A stretch of 64,000 bases of DNA from Sulfurospirillum sp. UBA6810 (GCA_002469305.1 DKEY01000016.1:1-64000); one strand, 5' to 3'. Counted from the stretch's first letter, positions 7,769 to 17,806 are shown. The notes: a model not told the origin generated them from the sequence alone. Numbers and translations: made by a program.

Positions 7769-9049
7769 ATGAATAAGCTAATTAATTTTATATTTTATAT
7801 TTTTTTTACTACATATGCACTAGCAAATACAAATATACAGTTAAACGAAGAAGAGAGACAATGGCTAGATAAAAACCCCACTATCACCGTAGGTATAGAT
7901 AAAAACTTTGCTCCATTTGAATTTACGGATGAAAATGATGAGTTTAAGGGTATATCAGCAGACTATATTCAGGAACTGGAAAAAATTTTACATGTAAAGT
8001 TTAATATCATCAAAACAAAAACTTGGAGTGAAATCATCCAGATGACAAAAGAGAACCATATAGATATCTTATCTTGTATAGTACCTACGCAACAAAGAGA
8101 AGAGTATCTGACTTTCACTAAAAGCTATCTCTCTTTCCCAATGGTCATCGTGACAAATAAAACAACCGGTTTTATAAATGGTATCAAAGATTTGAGTGGA
8201 AAAACTGTTGCTGTTATAGAGGGTTATACTCCACATGAAATTATAGAAAATCACTATAAAGATATCCATCTGGTAAAAACAGAAAATATAACACAAGCAC
8301 TCGAGCTTGTGGCTTCTGGAAAGACTTTTGCACACGTTGGAAATCTCTCAAGAGTAGCATATCTCTTAAAAGAAAAAGGATTTCAAAATCTATCTATATC
8401 AGGAATAACAAAGTACAAGTATGAGTTTGCAATGGGGGTAAAAAAAGAGAATACCCTCTTAAAAAATATCTTGCAAAAAGGACTCAATGCCATACCTCAA
8501 AAAACTAAAGATGATATTTACTATAAGTGGTTTCCAACTAGCTATAAACAAGTTCCTGATTATACTCTTGTTTCTGAGATAGCAATATTTTCTCTTGTTA
8601 TCATCTTAATCTTTATACTTTGGATGATTAAGTTAAAAAAAGAGATTAGAAAAAGAGTTATCATAGAAAAACAACTTAACAAGAATGTTCTTTGGCTCAG
8701 TAATAGTTTAAAAAAAGCAAATATAGGAGCGTGGACTTGGGACTTGAGAACTGGAATAATAACAGGAAATTCAGTTTACGCAAGCATACTAGGGCTCAAT
8801 GATGAAGAGATAAAAATTTCTGCTAAAGAGTTCCAAAAAAACTTTATTCACAAAGATGATTTGCATATGGTTTTAGAAGAGTTAGAGAGTTATTTTGCCA
8901 ACATAGATAAATCTTGTAGTGCAGAGTTTAGGATACATGCAAGAGATGGAAAGTTAAAAAAGATAGAATCTCGTGGTGAAATTTTCCAATTTGATGCATA
9001 CAACAATCCAACTGTATTATTTGGTTTTATCAAAGAGATAAAAGTTTAA
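7769..9049 (+). CDS. periplasmic substrate-binding domain - TM - PAS sensor without output domain
   Basis: This 426-residue protein has a signal peptide, a family-3 solute-binding domain (about residues 30-245: ITVGIDKNFAPFEF, then DILSCIVPTQQREEYLTFTKSY), one membrane helix (about 265-285) and a cytoplasmic PAS/PAC domain. It ends right after PAC (FGFIKEIKV). Relatives usually continue into a kinase or GGDEF module. The stop overlaps the convergent cytochrome gene, so an output domain may have been lost. I use the ATG at 7769 with AAGGG before it; a TTG six bases earlier is also in frame. It probably feeds ligand information to the kinase next door. Confidence 0.8.
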   Translation: MNKLINFIFYIFFTTYALANTNIQLNEEERQWLDKNPTITVGIDKNFAPFEFTDENDEFKGISADYIQELEKILHVKFNIIKTKTWSEIIQMTKENHIDILSCIVPTQQREEYLTFTKSYLSFPMVIVTNKTTGFINGIKDLSGKTVAVIEGYTPHEIIENHYKDIHLVKTENITQALELVASGKTFAHVGNLSRVAYLLKEKGFQNLSISGITKYKYEFAMGVKKENTLLKNILQKGLNAIPQKTKDDIYYKWFPTSYKQVPDYTLVSEIAIFSLVIILIFILWMIKLKKEIRKRVIIEKQLNKNVLWLSNSLKKANIGAWTWDLRTGIITGNSVYASILGLNDEEIKISAKEFQKNFIHKDDLHMVLEELESYFANIDKSCSAEFRIHARDGKLKKIESRGEIFQFDAYNNPTVLFGFIKEIKV

Positions 9050-10545
9050 AAAAGCATATCCGCTCTAATCTTTTTATACTTATCTGATTGAAGTCTTTTT
9101 ATCTGCTCCATAGAAAGCGGTGTACCCTCTTTCACCTTTCCTTGCAACAAGTCAAGTACTGTATCTGTGTTTTTTACAGGGTTAAGTAACAGTGGATTTT
9201 CATGGCAGTTCTCACAAGACTTTGCATTTTTTGTAATCGTATGAGGAGTATATGGACTAAAAGCTTCTATCTTTTCTCCCTCTATCTCACTTACATCATT
9301 TAAAAGCATATTCCCTTTTGCATCTCTATAAGAAATTCTATACTGGAACATTGGTCTCAAAATTTTCACAACACCATCTTTATCATTTCCTAAAAGCGCA
9401 TGTTCCCATCGCCTAAATCTCCATCCGCTATACCAAAGTCCCCTTTCCATCTTTTCATCTACCCAATCTGGCATAAAAGGTTTTGGTTTAGTTTGAGATT
9501 TTATCGCTTTATTTAAAAAATTTTCTAAATAGGTATCCTCTTGAGCCATTAAATTTTTCCACTTATCATAATCAGCCATGTCATCTCTAAATACAGAGAG
9601 TTCATAATTGCTCATTTGCCATGAAGCGTGACAAGCAGAACACGAAACATTTGTATGATTTGTATGTGCTTCATTGGGGCTTAAACTTTGGTGACAATCT
9701 TTACATGTAACTTTTTGAGGATTTTGTGCTCTATTATGTATCCCCATAACTTCCTCTTTTTTATGGCAATCTTTACATGTAAGACCTTTTTGAAAATGTA
9801 TATCTTCTTTTAAATGGTGATAATTTGTTCCATACATCTTTTTTGGGTATTTTCCCTCTTTGGTTATAGGGGCTCTATAACTTTTATCGTGATCCACAGG
9901 GAAAAGCCCAAGGTAGTCTGTTCCTACAAAGATTTTGTTATGACAGCTCAAACAAGCACTCATAGGTGTATCTTGACTCATGGTGTGGATTTTTGCATAA
10001 GGACCTTTTTGTTTTATGGTTAAATCACTTCCCGCATACTTTCCATCTTCACTATACTCCATATGACAAGACATACACCCTTTGCCTCTATACATCCCAA
10101 GTTCTCCACTACCTTGGTTTCCTATATGGCATTTTAAACATTTTCTTCTTAACATATCATCTACCAAATCTTGTGGCTTATGTACCTCATCATTTGGATA
10201 AGGAAGCGACTGTAAAGTTACATTGCTCTCTTGTATCCCCCATAGTGTTCGAGTCTTGTTTATCTCATTTTTTAAACTTACATGTAAAGAACTTTTTACA
10301 CTTTTAATATCTTGTTCATGGCATTTTGCACAAAAGACTTCTACATATTCTAAACTATCAGGATGTGCTACTATATCTGTTTTATGGTCATAGTTTTCTC
10401 TTTTTTCAGGCTTTATATGACACCCCATACAAGAAAAATCATGGTTTTTTTTATCAAATTTTTCTATATTGTGGCACGAGATACAATCTTCTGCAAATGC
10501 AACAGAAAACACCAAAGAACATATAAAAATAGCTATTTTGAACAT
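9046..10545 (-). CDS. periplasmic decaheme cytochrome c
   Basis: This 499-residue protein has a signal peptide and ten CxxCH motifs: CISCH, CMGCH, CAKCH, CLKCH, CMSCH, CLSCH, CKDCH twice, CSACH and CENCH. It is the last gene of the Psr-Rieske-cytochrome b operon and its start overlaps the preceding multiheme gene by 13 bp. It probably moves electrons in the periplasm between the membrane complex and a terminal acceptor or donor. Which one is not shown by sequence. Confidence 0.9.
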   Translation of the reverse strand: MFKIAIFICSLVFSVAFAEDCISCHNIEKFDKKNHDFSCMGCHIKPEKRENYDHKTDIVAHPDSLEYVEVFCAKCHEQDIKSVKSSLHVSLKNEINKTRTLWGIQESNVTLQSLPYPNDEVHKPQDLVDDMLRRKCLKCHIGNQGSGELGMYRGKGCMSCHMEYSEDGKYAGSDLTIKQKGPYAKIHTMSQDTPMSACLSCHNKIFVGTDYLGLFPVDHDKSYRAPITKEGKYPKKMYGTNYHHLKEDIHFQKGLTCKDCHKKEEVMGIHNRAQNPQKVTCKDCHQSLSPNEAHTNHTNVSCSACHASWQMSNYELSVFRDDMADYDKWKNLMAQEDTYLENFLNKAIKSQTKPKPFMPDWVDEKMERGLWYSGWRFRRWEHALLGNDKDGVVKILRPMFQYRISYRDAKGNMLLNDVSEIEGEKIEAFSPYTPHTITKNAKSCENCHENPLLLNPVKNTDTVLDLLQGKVKEGTPLSMEQIKRLQSDKYKKIRADMLF

Positions 10546-12269
10546 GATGTTTTTCCTTGGGTGAAAAGTAGTTTTGAAGTGTTAAAATCTTGATAAATTT
10601 TATCTTCATAACTTCTGTGACACAAGATACACTTATAGGCATTTATAACATTTTTCAACTCTTTTTGGTTAAATCCTCTAGCCTTCTCTCGTGAAGTTGT
10701 TTGAAACTGTTTTCCCTCAAGTGAGACAAAAGAGTCTATAGGATATTTTATATCTAAACCACTTTTGATGGAGTCATAGATAGGATAAAAAAGTATTTCA
10801 TCTTTTTTAATTTCAAGACTACCACGACCCAATCCAAGCGAGGCTGGGTCTGTATGACAATCCACACAAGTACGGGATTTTCCTGTGGTGTGAGGGTCCC
10901 AACCAGCCATCGCCATAGCATGAAACTGCTCTATTTTTTTGTCTTTAAAAACGGTTCCTATGACTTGACAACCTGGTGCAAAAGGCATTATCTTTTCGTT
11001 ATATCCGATACCAAGCGATGGCGATTCAAAGCGTAAAAAACTTCTTAACTCCACCCACTCACCTTTTGTTATCTCCTCTTTGACCCAATCATATTGCTTT
11101 CCATCATCAAAATAGACTTCATGACAGCCATAGCAACTTGCCATCCACTGCGTATGACAAGCCGAACAATCTAACCTTTTATGGATATCCAAAGCGTGGT
11201 ATGGTGCATCACTCATATCACTAAGCTCAAAAGCTTTTCCATCTCGCTTACGGTAAAAAGTACTGTTTGTATCACTCTTTTGGAGATTATATATGGGGGC
11301 ATTTTTTTTATTTGTATAAGCTATTTTTTCAGGTGTTGGCATATTTTCATTTAAATCTATAAGAGTTTGTGCCAATGAATTTGGCAACACTTCCTTAAAA
11401 TTTGCCTTATGGCAATCCTTACAAGATATATCTACTGCATCTTCCATATGAGCGTGTTCTTTGCCATCACCCATAACCCCAATCTCAGTATGACAATCTA
11501 TACAATCTAACCCTGCTTTTTCATGATGTACATCAGCTGGAAGTTTATAGAAAAACCTATGAGTATCTAGTTTATTAGAAAAATTTCCATCTTTATATGG
11601 AGTTCCATAGCCTTCACTTTCAAACTGCCCAAAGTACGATATACCTATGCGATTTGATCTATTGTGACATTTGAGACAGGTCTTTGACTCTATCTTTGTT
11701 GTAAACTCGGTATGTTTCTCTTTGGTTGGATTTTCAACCCTGTGACAATCAGCACACCCACCACCTTTTGCAAGGGTTTGATCGTGAAAATTTTCCTCTT
11801 TTTGATTGATATGACAGGAAGCACAAGCTTTAGAAAAATGACTCTGCGCTAAATCATGAGCAAAAACTTTATCCTCTAAACCAGTTGATTTTTCTACCCA
11901 CTGCTCTACTAAAATATCTTTGATGCCCTTTTGCGTTTCCATCATACTCAGTTTAACACGAGAAATCACATCAGCATGACAACTCCCACATGCTCTATCC
12001 ACATACTCCAAACGAGATGGATTTTTTATGATATGCAAATGCGCATCTTCTTTTTTTATCGCAAACTTATTGCCTCCATGGCAACTTGCACAGCCAAAAA
12101 CTTCTATGGGATGTGCTTTATCAAGACTACCATAATCACTATGGCAACTCATACACTGATCAGGAGAAGCCACAACAGGCAAAGGTTTTTGTATTTTTGT
12201 ATATAAAAATAGCAGCGTTATAATCGAGGATATAACAATGAGTATTTTATATAAAAGAGAGTAACGCAT
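10533..12269 (-). CDS. membrane-anchored dodecaheme cytochrome c
   Basis: This protein of about 578 residues starts with an uncleaved hydrophobic anchor (KILIVISSIITLLFLYT). It carries twelve CxxCH motifs, from CMSCH near residue 40 to CILCH near the C-terminus. Motifs nine and ten (CSACH, CYGCH) are very close together. The start is taken at MRYSLLYK, which overlaps the cytochrome b gene by 23 bp. It may act as the electron acceptor of the Rieske/cytochrome b pair, replacing cytochrome c1. Confidence 0.9.
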   Translation of the reverse strand: MRYSLLYKILIVISSIITLLFLYTKIQKPLPVVASPDQCMSCHSDYGSLDKAHPIEVFGCASCHGGNKFAIKKEDAHLHIIKNPSRLEYVDRACGSCHADVISRVKLSMMETQKGIKDILVEQWVEKSTGLEDKVFAHDLAQSHFSKACASCHINQKEENFHDQTLAKGGGCADCHRVENPTKEKHTEFTTKIESKTCLKCHNRSNRIGISYFGQFESEGYGTPYKDGNFSNKLDTHRFFYKLPADVHHEKAGLDCIDCHTEIGVMGDGKEHAHMEDAVDISCKDCHKANFKEVLPNSLAQTLIDLNENMPTPEKIAYTNKKNAPIYNLQKSDTNSTFYRKRDGKAFELSDMSDAPYHALDIHKRLDCSACHTQWMASCYGCHEVYFDDGKQYDWVKEEITKGEWVELRSFLRFESPSLGIGYNEKIMPFAPGCQVIGTVFKDKKIEQFHAMAMAGWDPHTTGKSRTCVDCHTDPASLGLGRGSLEIKKDEILFYPIYDSIKSGLDIKYPIDSFVSLEGKQFQTTSREKARGFNQKELKNVINAYKCILCHRSYEDKIYQDFNTSKLLFTQGKTSCSK

Positions 12270-13044
12270 ATACACCACACCAAATCAATAACAAGTATCT
12301 CAATACTTTTTTGTACTTCTCTTTATAAAAGTAGAGTATTAAAAACAGAAAAGGCAATGCCAAAACAAGAGTAACAAACAGTGGCTGTACTCCTAACATC
12401 AGTAAATTTTCTGCTCCTCTAAAAAACCAAGGACCTTTCACATGTACTATTGTGCTAGTATCAAAAACGATATCTGCTGGCATAGTAAAAATCATCATAC
12501 AAATGATACTAATTCCAAGCCCAACTATAAAATACTTTGTCCTAAAAGTTTTTACATGTAAGAGTAGCGCATATACTAAAAGGATTGGTAAAAAAAGTAT
12601 ATGCCATAGATAAAATTTCCATATAAATAAAGAGTTATCTTGTAGTAGTGGTAAAAAGTATTTTAAAAAAGGTGTCTGTTTTATCATCGAAAGTGCCACT
12701 TCTCCAGCAGAAACGCCACTCAAGTCTGCTTTAAGTACATATCCTGTAAACATGAGCAGAAACAAAACGACCAAAGCAACGACAGAATAATTCCATGAGG
12801 AACTGCTTAGAGTGAGTTTATTTTTAGATAATTCGAGAATTACATGTAAGCATGTAAATAGTAAAAAAGCTTCGGAACTAAAGTAATGTAACTCTCTAAA
12901 AATATCCCCATAAGGGATAAGAAAAGTAAGTTTTTGAACACTTTCATAAGCAAGTGAGGGCTTATAATGAAATACCACGATCAGTCCACTTATAACACTT
13001 ACATTAAACAATGCTACACAAATCCACGAGATAATAAAAGGCAC
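12247..13044 (-). CDS. cytochrome b (b6-type, N-terminal domain only)
   Basis: This 265-residue membrane protein keeps both heme-ligand pairs of the cytochrome b/b6 core: H-x13-H in ELHYFSSEAFLLFTCLH and H-x14-H in WHILFLPILLVYALLLH. The GPWFFRGAENLL segment resembles the region found in cytochrome b proteins linked to multiheme cytochromes. No separate subunit-IV gene follows. Together with the Rieske protein 3 bp upstream and the multiheme cytochromes downstream it forms a bc-like quinone-oxidising or quinone-reducing module. Confidence 0.85.
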   Translation of the reverse strand: MPFIISWICVALFNVSVISGLIVVFHYKPSLAYESVQKLTFLIPYGDIFRELHYFSSEAFLLFTCLHVILELSKNKLTLSSSSWNYSVVALVVLFLLMFTGYVLKADLSGVSAGEVALSMIKQTPFLKYFLPLLQDNSLFIWKFYLWHILFLPILLVYALLLHVKTFRTKYFIVGLGISIICMMIFTMPADIVFDTSTIVHVKGPWFFRGAENLLMLGVQPLFVTLVLALPFLFLILYFYKEKYKKVLRYLLLIWCGVYALLSFI

Positions 13045-13047
13045 TTT

Positions 13048-13449
13048 TTACCCTATATATAAGACATTATTGACTATTTTGGATTTTATTATATCCAAAT
13101 CTCTTATAGCAGGACCCTTTAATCTTTTGCCATCCAGAGAAAACTCACTACTGTGACAAGGGCAGATAAATTTTTCTTTAGTACTATCAAAGTTAAGAAT
13201 ACACCCCATATGGGTACAATGAGCATCATATACCTTGATATCCTCTTGTCTTTTATATATAAAGACTTTTCCAATTTTTACTATCTTTGTATCTATCTGC
13301 TCTAAAGAGAGAGTTAAAGATACTTTTTCAATATCTTCAAATGCTGTATATCTTATAACAGGATATACAAAAGCTCCTACCCCAACTAGGGGTAGAAACT
13401 TTACGACATTTCTTAAAAGGATTCTTCTACTCTCATTAACATCCCTCAA
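13048..13449 (-). CDS. Rieske [2Fe-2S] protein with Tat-type signal
   Basis: This protein of about 133 residues has the Rieske ligands CTHMGC and CPCHSS. Its N-terminus has a twin-arginine pattern (ESRRILLRNVVKF) before a hydrophobic anchor. I choose the TTG at 13449, which sits after AGGAG and overlaps the previous gene by 14 bp. An ATG at 13533 would put 28 charged residues before the Tat motif and lie inside the other gene. It transfers electrons between cytochrome b and the multiheme cytochromes. Confidence 0.83.
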   Translation of the reverse strand: MRDVNESRRILLRNVVKFLPLVGVGAFVYPVIRYTAFEDIEKVSLTLSLEQIDTKIVKIGKVFIYKRQEDIKVYDAHCTHMGCILNFDSTKEKFICPCHSSEFSLDGKRLKGPAIRDLDIIKSKIVNNVLYIG

Positions 13450-13792
13450 GCTGAGCCGCTCCTGCTCCTGCTGTTGGTCCTTGTGCTGCTTGAGAAGCTT
13501 CAACAACTGCTCCAAACTCAGGAATATCTCCATTATCTGCCATTCTTTGAATTATATCATTATAGTTTGCCCAAGCAAGTTTATCCCAGCTATTTGCTTG
13601 TATAGCTTTTTGCGCATAGGCTCTTGCTAGAGGCAAATTATCAGCATCCACTGACTCTCTTGAAAGCTTCATAAACTTCGCACAAAGTGCTTGGTCCATC
13701 TTATACTCTTGCCCACTAGAAGCATTTAAACTTGCATATCCAATACTAATTGCAACAATGCAACCCAATACAAATAATAAACTCTTTTTCAT
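13436..13792 (-). CDS. small periplasmic protein of the Psr operon
   Basis: This 118-residue protein has a signal peptide (KKSLLFVLGCIVAISIGYA), a helical middle (LARAYAQKAIQANSWDKLAWANYNDIIQRMA) and a flexible Gly/Ala/Gln-rich tail ending EGC. No cofactor motif is seen; there are two mature cysteines. It lies between psrB and the Rieske gene and overlaps the latter. It could be an assembly or docking subunit, but I do not recognise the family. Confidence 0.7.
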   Translation of the reverse strand: MKKSLLFVLGCIVAISIGYASLNASSGQEYKMDQALCAKFMKLSRESVDADNLPLARAYAQKAIQANSWDKLAWANYNDIIQRMADNGDIPEFGAVVEASQAAQGPTAGAGAAQLEGC

Positions 13793-13804
13793 CTCATACT
13801 CTCC

Positions 13805-14395
13805 TTAGTAATTAATCGTTATATAGTAAACATTTGGCTTTGCACCATCAGCTTCTTTAAGCCTTGTGATTGATGTTGCATTTTTTAGTAACTTAGAGAC
13901 TTTGCTCTGTGGATCATTTAAATCACCAAAGTTTCTAGACTCACCCACGCAAGTAGAAACACAAGCTGGTTCTAGCCCTGTGGCAATTCTTGGAAAACAA
14001 AAAGTACATTTATCAACACTTTTTGCCTCCTCATCATAATAACGTGCATTATAAGGGCATGTTACCATACATGCTTTACAGCCTATACACATATCAGGGT
14101 CAACTAAAACAATCCCATCTTCTTCTCTTTTAAAACTAGAACCTGTTGGACAGACATCAACACAAGGAGCATTGTCACAGTGGTTACAAAGTACTGGTAA
14201 AAAATGAACCTTTGCTTTACCAAATCTATCTGTATCTTCTACCTCAAATACTCTTGTTCTGTAAGCCTCTCTCATTGGAGTAAGCTGCCACTCTGTTTTA
14301 CATGCAACATAACATGCATCACAACCTATACATCTGTCTCCAACAATTACCATTGCAAGATTTTGATCTTTTTTTGTTTTATTTATAATACTCAT
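13805..14395 (-). CDS. PsrB/NrfC-type four-cluster ferredoxin subunit
   Basis: This 196-residue protein has four [4Fe-4S] cysteine groups: CIGCDACYVACK, CNHCDNAPCVDVCP, CIGCKACMVTCP and CTFC followed by CVSTCV. It is the electron-transfer subunit between the molybdoenzyme and the NrfD-type membrane subunit. It has no own signal peptide; such subunits usually cross the membrane together with the Tat-tagged catalytic subunit. Confidence 0.92.
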   Translation of the reverse strand: MSIINKTKKDQNLAMVIVGDRCIGCDACYVACKTEWQLTPMREAYRTRVFEVEDTDRFGKAKVHFLPVLCNHCDNAPCVDVCPTGSSFKREEDGIVLVDPDMCIGCKACMVTCPYNARYYDEEAKSVDKCTFCFPRIATGLEPACVSTCVGESRNFGDLNDPQSKVSKLLKNATSITRLKEADGAKPNVYYITINY

Positions 14396-14407
14396 AGCAA
14401 AACCCTC

Positions 14408-16663
14408 TTACACTTTTTTTATGGTTACAAAACCATTGTTAAATCCACATGCTCCACTGATAGGGTCTATATCATGGCTACAAAAATTTGTGTCACTTAT
14501 ACCAACATCATAACCTTTGGACCATGCTTTTGTTATATGCCCAAATCCATGATGTATAAAGATAGAATCTTCTTTAATTCTATCTGTTATCTTTATGCTT
14601 TGTGCTTTTGATTCAAATTTTGTCGTTACATTTGTTAGGGTAACCTTATCTCCATCTTTCAAACCAAACTTTGCTGCATCTTTTGGATTTATCCAAATAG
14701 GATTGTCTCCATGAACTTCCATCAAAATCCAATTATTTTGGGTTCTTCCATGGGAATGATTAGGTGCTCTACCCATCAACAATCTCAACTCACCCTCTTT
14801 TGGCATTTTTGGATCTTTATAAGTAGGCATTGGTGCAAAATCATCGCCATGTGTTTTATATAACTCCTCAAAATCAGGAACATAAAGCTGTATTTTTTGT
14901 GTTTTTGTTGCAAAATGTAGTTTTTCTCCAGCAGCACGAGGATACATCTGCACATCATGAAATACCAAAGTGCCCTTCTCTTTTAACTCTGTTGCTTCTT
15001 CTGTACTTAAGCCTTCTATCAACTCTTCCATATACTGTGTAGGAGACTTGTCAAAGTACTCTTCTACACTAAACTTTTCAGCAATCCCTTTACAGATATC
15101 AAAAACATGCTTTGTATCATAGATTGGAGCAATAGCTGCTTTTCTCAGTGCTATAAAAGGAATGGCATCTGTTTGAACCAAAGGAGCATCATCACGTTCA
15201 AGATATGTTGATTCAGGTAAAACGATATCAGCATAATAGGCACTATCACTAAACTGCGTATCAATAGCTATGATAAAATCAACATTTTTCATCGCTTCAA
15301 ATAGCATTCCATTATCGGTAGCCCCATGTCCTAGTGGATTTGTTGCATATAACAACCATGCCTTTATAGGATATGGCTCTTGTGTATATGTAGCTGTATA
15401 AAGAGCATCTGCAATTCCAAGATTTAATGGAGCAAATGGAAATTTTGTTCCAGCCCCATCAGCTCTTTCATCATGAGGATGAGGAGGATGTTTCTCATGT
15501 GGCAGTTTTACAGGTACTTTTGTACGTATAAATTGACCTCCTGGTACACCAACATTTCCCATCAGTGCATTGAGTATTGCTATGGCTCTTACAGTTTGTA
15601 CATCGTTTCCATATCTTGATATTCTTCGAGGAGGTATAGCTAAAACATGAGGTGCTTCTTTTGCAAATTCCCAAGTTATCTCTTCTATCTCTTTTGCGCT
15701 TATCCCTGTTTTCTCTTCCGCCCACTGTGGTGTATACTGCTTCACGTGTTCGCGAAGTTCATTGTAACCATAGCAGTATCGTCTTACAAAATTCATATCT
15801 GCTAAATTATCTCTCATGATTACGTGTATCATAGCAAGAGCGAGAGCCATATCCGTGCCTGGTTTTATTTGTAACCACCTGTGTGCTTTTACAGCACTTT
15901 CACTACACCTTGGATCAATATATGTAAGCTTGGCTCCTTTTGCAATACCTTCAACAAATCTCTCAGCTTCTCCAACATGAACCGCACCTGCTAAATTTCT
16001 TCCAAATACTAACATATATTTAGTATTTGCCATGTCATATATCTCATGCCCACTCACACCAAATCCAAAAGTTTTTGACCAAGCGATTTCACGAGAACCT
16101 ACACACTGCGAATATGAAGGAACTACAACATTTGGTGTTCCAAGCGCATAAGAGAGGGTATGAGCATACTTCTCCCCTGTACCGTGCATAAAAGTTGCCA
16201 ATGTACTCTCGCCATACTGTTCAAACAATGGATTTAATTTCTCATAGATATGAGTAAATGCCTCATCCCAAGTTACTTTTTTCCATTTGCCTTCACCTCT
16301 CTCTCCTACTCTAATCATAGGAGATTTGATACGATCTTCATCATAAGTTGAGTAAAGCCCTGCATTTCCTTTGGCACAAAGGTGTCCATAATTGTTTGGA
16401 TTAGCTTTATTTCCTTCAAGCTTTTTTATCTTCCCATCAACAGTATAGACATCTACTCCACATTTCCAAAAACACATTTCACAATAGCTAGGTGTATATT
16501 CACCTCTTTGGTAGTTTAAAAACCTTGCACTTCTACTCTTTTCTTCAGCAGTCTTTGATGCTTTTAAAGGAGATGGTAGCCCTAATACTCCTGTGGTACC
16601 TGCTATGCCAGTCGCTCCAGCTATTTTTAAAAACCCTCTTCTTGTTAATTGTATATTTCTCAT
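14408..16663 (-). CDS. PsrA/PhsA-type molybdopterin oxidoreductase, catalytic subunit
   Basis: This 751-residue protein has a Tat signal (LTRRGFLKIAG). A proximal [4Fe-4S] site follows at C61, C64, C68 and C96, and a probable molybdenum-ligand cysteine in SQCVGSREIAW (C187). The molybdopterin-binding domains are complete to the end (GACGFNNGFVTIKKV). The family includes polysulfide, thiosulfate and tetrathionate reductases. The secreted rhodanese upstream favours polysulfide or sulfur as substrate, but arsenic or other substrates cannot be excluded. Its ATG directly follows the psrC-like stop. Confidence 0.9.
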   Translation of the reverse strand: MRNIQLTRRGFLKIAGATGIAGTTGVLGLPSPLKASKTAEEKSRSARFLNYQRGEYTPSYCEMCFWKCGVDVYTVDGKIKKLEGNKANPNNYGHLCAKGNAGLYSTYDEDRIKSPMIRVGERGEGKWKKVTWDEAFTHIYEKLNPLFEQYGESTLATFMHGTGEKYAHTLSYALGTPNVVVPSYSQCVGSREIAWSKTFGFGVSGHEIYDMANTKYMLVFGRNLAGAVHVGEAERFVEGIAKGAKLTYIDPRCSESAVKAHRWLQIKPGTDMALALAMIHVIMRDNLADMNFVRRYCYGYNELREHVKQYTPQWAEEKTGISAKEIEEITWEFAKEAPHVLAIPPRRISRYGNDVQTVRAIAILNALMGNVGVPGGQFIRTKVPVKLPHEKHPPHPHDERADGAGTKFPFAPLNLGIADALYTATYTQEPYPIKAWLLYATNPLGHGATDNGMLFEAMKNVDFIIAIDTQFSDSAYYADIVLPESTYLERDDAPLVQTDAIPFIALRKAAIAPIYDTKHVFDICKGIAEKFSVEEYFDKSPTQYMEELIEGLSTEEATELKEKGTLVFHDVQMYPRAAGEKLHFATKTQKIQLYVPDFEELYKTHGDDFAPMPTYKDPKMPKEGELRLLMGRAPNHSHGRTQNNWILMEVHGDNPIWINPKDAAKFGLKDGDKVTLTNVTTKFESKAQSIKITDRIKEDSIFIHHGFGHITKAWSKGYDVGISDTNFCSHDIDPISGACGFNNGFVTIKKV

Positions 16664-17806
16664 TTATTTCTCCTCGTGCATAGGCAAATATTTATGACCC
16701 AACTCATAAATAATCATGGCAAGCCCAGCACCACTAATTAGTATAGTAATTTCCGCAAGTGTTGGCTGATATAAACTCAACTCCAGTTTTGGCAAAAAAG
16801 TAGATTCTACTTTTATAAGCTGTCCCCCTATAATCGTGTCATAACGAGAGAAGAAAACACCAATAATCGCAAACAATGAAGCCATTGCTGCATAAGAGAG
16901 TGATCTAAACTTTCCTATTAAAAGTAGCACAAAGGGAACTACTATACCTATGAAAAGCTCGAAAAAGTAGTGATTAAATGCTAGTGGGCTTTTCATAACA
17001 GCAATCAAACTTTGAGCAAGTAATCCATCACCATAAGAAGAGATGATTTCTGTCCATGTATGGATAAAAGCACTCACTATAAGTAGGAAAAATAACATTT
17101 TGCTGATAGCATATATACTCTCTTCTCGATTTCTTTCATTGTCCTTTCTTAAGAACATCAACAAAATAGCAACACCACCACCACAGATAAGTGCTCCTAC
17201 TAAAAATGAAATAGTAAATTGTGAGCTATGCCAGATAGGCTTTGCAGCATTTACTGCAAAAACCATAGATAGAGTACTATACGCAACAATTCCCAATACA
17301 AAACCTACTATTCCTGCATAAAAAGTTGATTTTTTATCCCCTCTTATCAAAAGATATACTTCTAAAGCTAAAAGTGGTGTTTCAAATAGATAAAATGTTG
17401 ACATCCACCAGATAGGTGATGTAATTTCAAAATTTAGGTAGTACTTCACAAACCTTAAAATTTGTAAATCAAATGGTCCTCCAAGTTCCCAAAATATTAA
17501 GAAAAAAGCACCAATCAATGAAGCAAAAGACAACAAGGCGATATGCCTACTTCTAACATGATATGCTTCGAACTTAAATACATGAGAAAGTGTAGCTATA
17601 ACAGATAAGCCTACGCTAATTCCTACAAAAAATGCATATCCTACCAACAACAATCCAAAAGGCACTTCTCTTGAAACACCATAACTATGCTCCTGCCCAT
17701 GAAAAAATACTTGAATAATCCCATATAAACCAATAGCAAAAACAAAAAAAGAGATCAACAGATAATTGTTGTTTCTAATTTTGTCTAAAACTGCACATCT
17801 TTGCAT
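16664..17806 (-). CDS. NrfD/PsrC-type quinone-reactive membrane subunit
   Basis: This 380-residue protein has nine or ten membrane helices and NrfD features such as the VPFGLLLVGYAFFVGISVG and WELGGPFDLQILRF segments. It anchors the molybdoenzyme and exchanges electrons with menaquinone. It is the first gene of the operon (C-A-B order, unlike the common A-B-C), with AGGAG close to the ATG. Confidence 0.9.
   Translation of the reverse strand: MQRCAVLDKIRNNNYLLISFFVFAIGLYGIIQVFFHGQEHSYGVSREVPFGLLLVGYAFFVGISVGLSVIATLSHVFKFEAYHVRSRHIALLSFASLIGAFFLIFWELGGPFDLQILRFVKYYLNFEITSPIWWMSTFYLFETPLLALEVYLLIRGDKKSTFYAGIVGFVLGIVAYSTLSMVFAVNAAKPIWHSSQFTISFLVGALICGGGVAILLMFLRKDNERNREESIYAISKMLFFLLIVSAFIHTWTEIISSYGDGLLAQSLIAVMKSPLAFNHYFFELFIGIVVPFVLLLIGKFRSLSYAAMASLFAIIGVFFSRYDTIIGGQLIKVESTFLPKLELSLYQPTLAEITILISGAGLAMIIYELGHKYLPMHEEK

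Noticed and set aside
13450..13533. Upstream ATG start for the Rieske protein
   Set aside because: It would add charged residues before the Tat motif and use sequence coding for the small periplasmic protein; the TTG start fits better.
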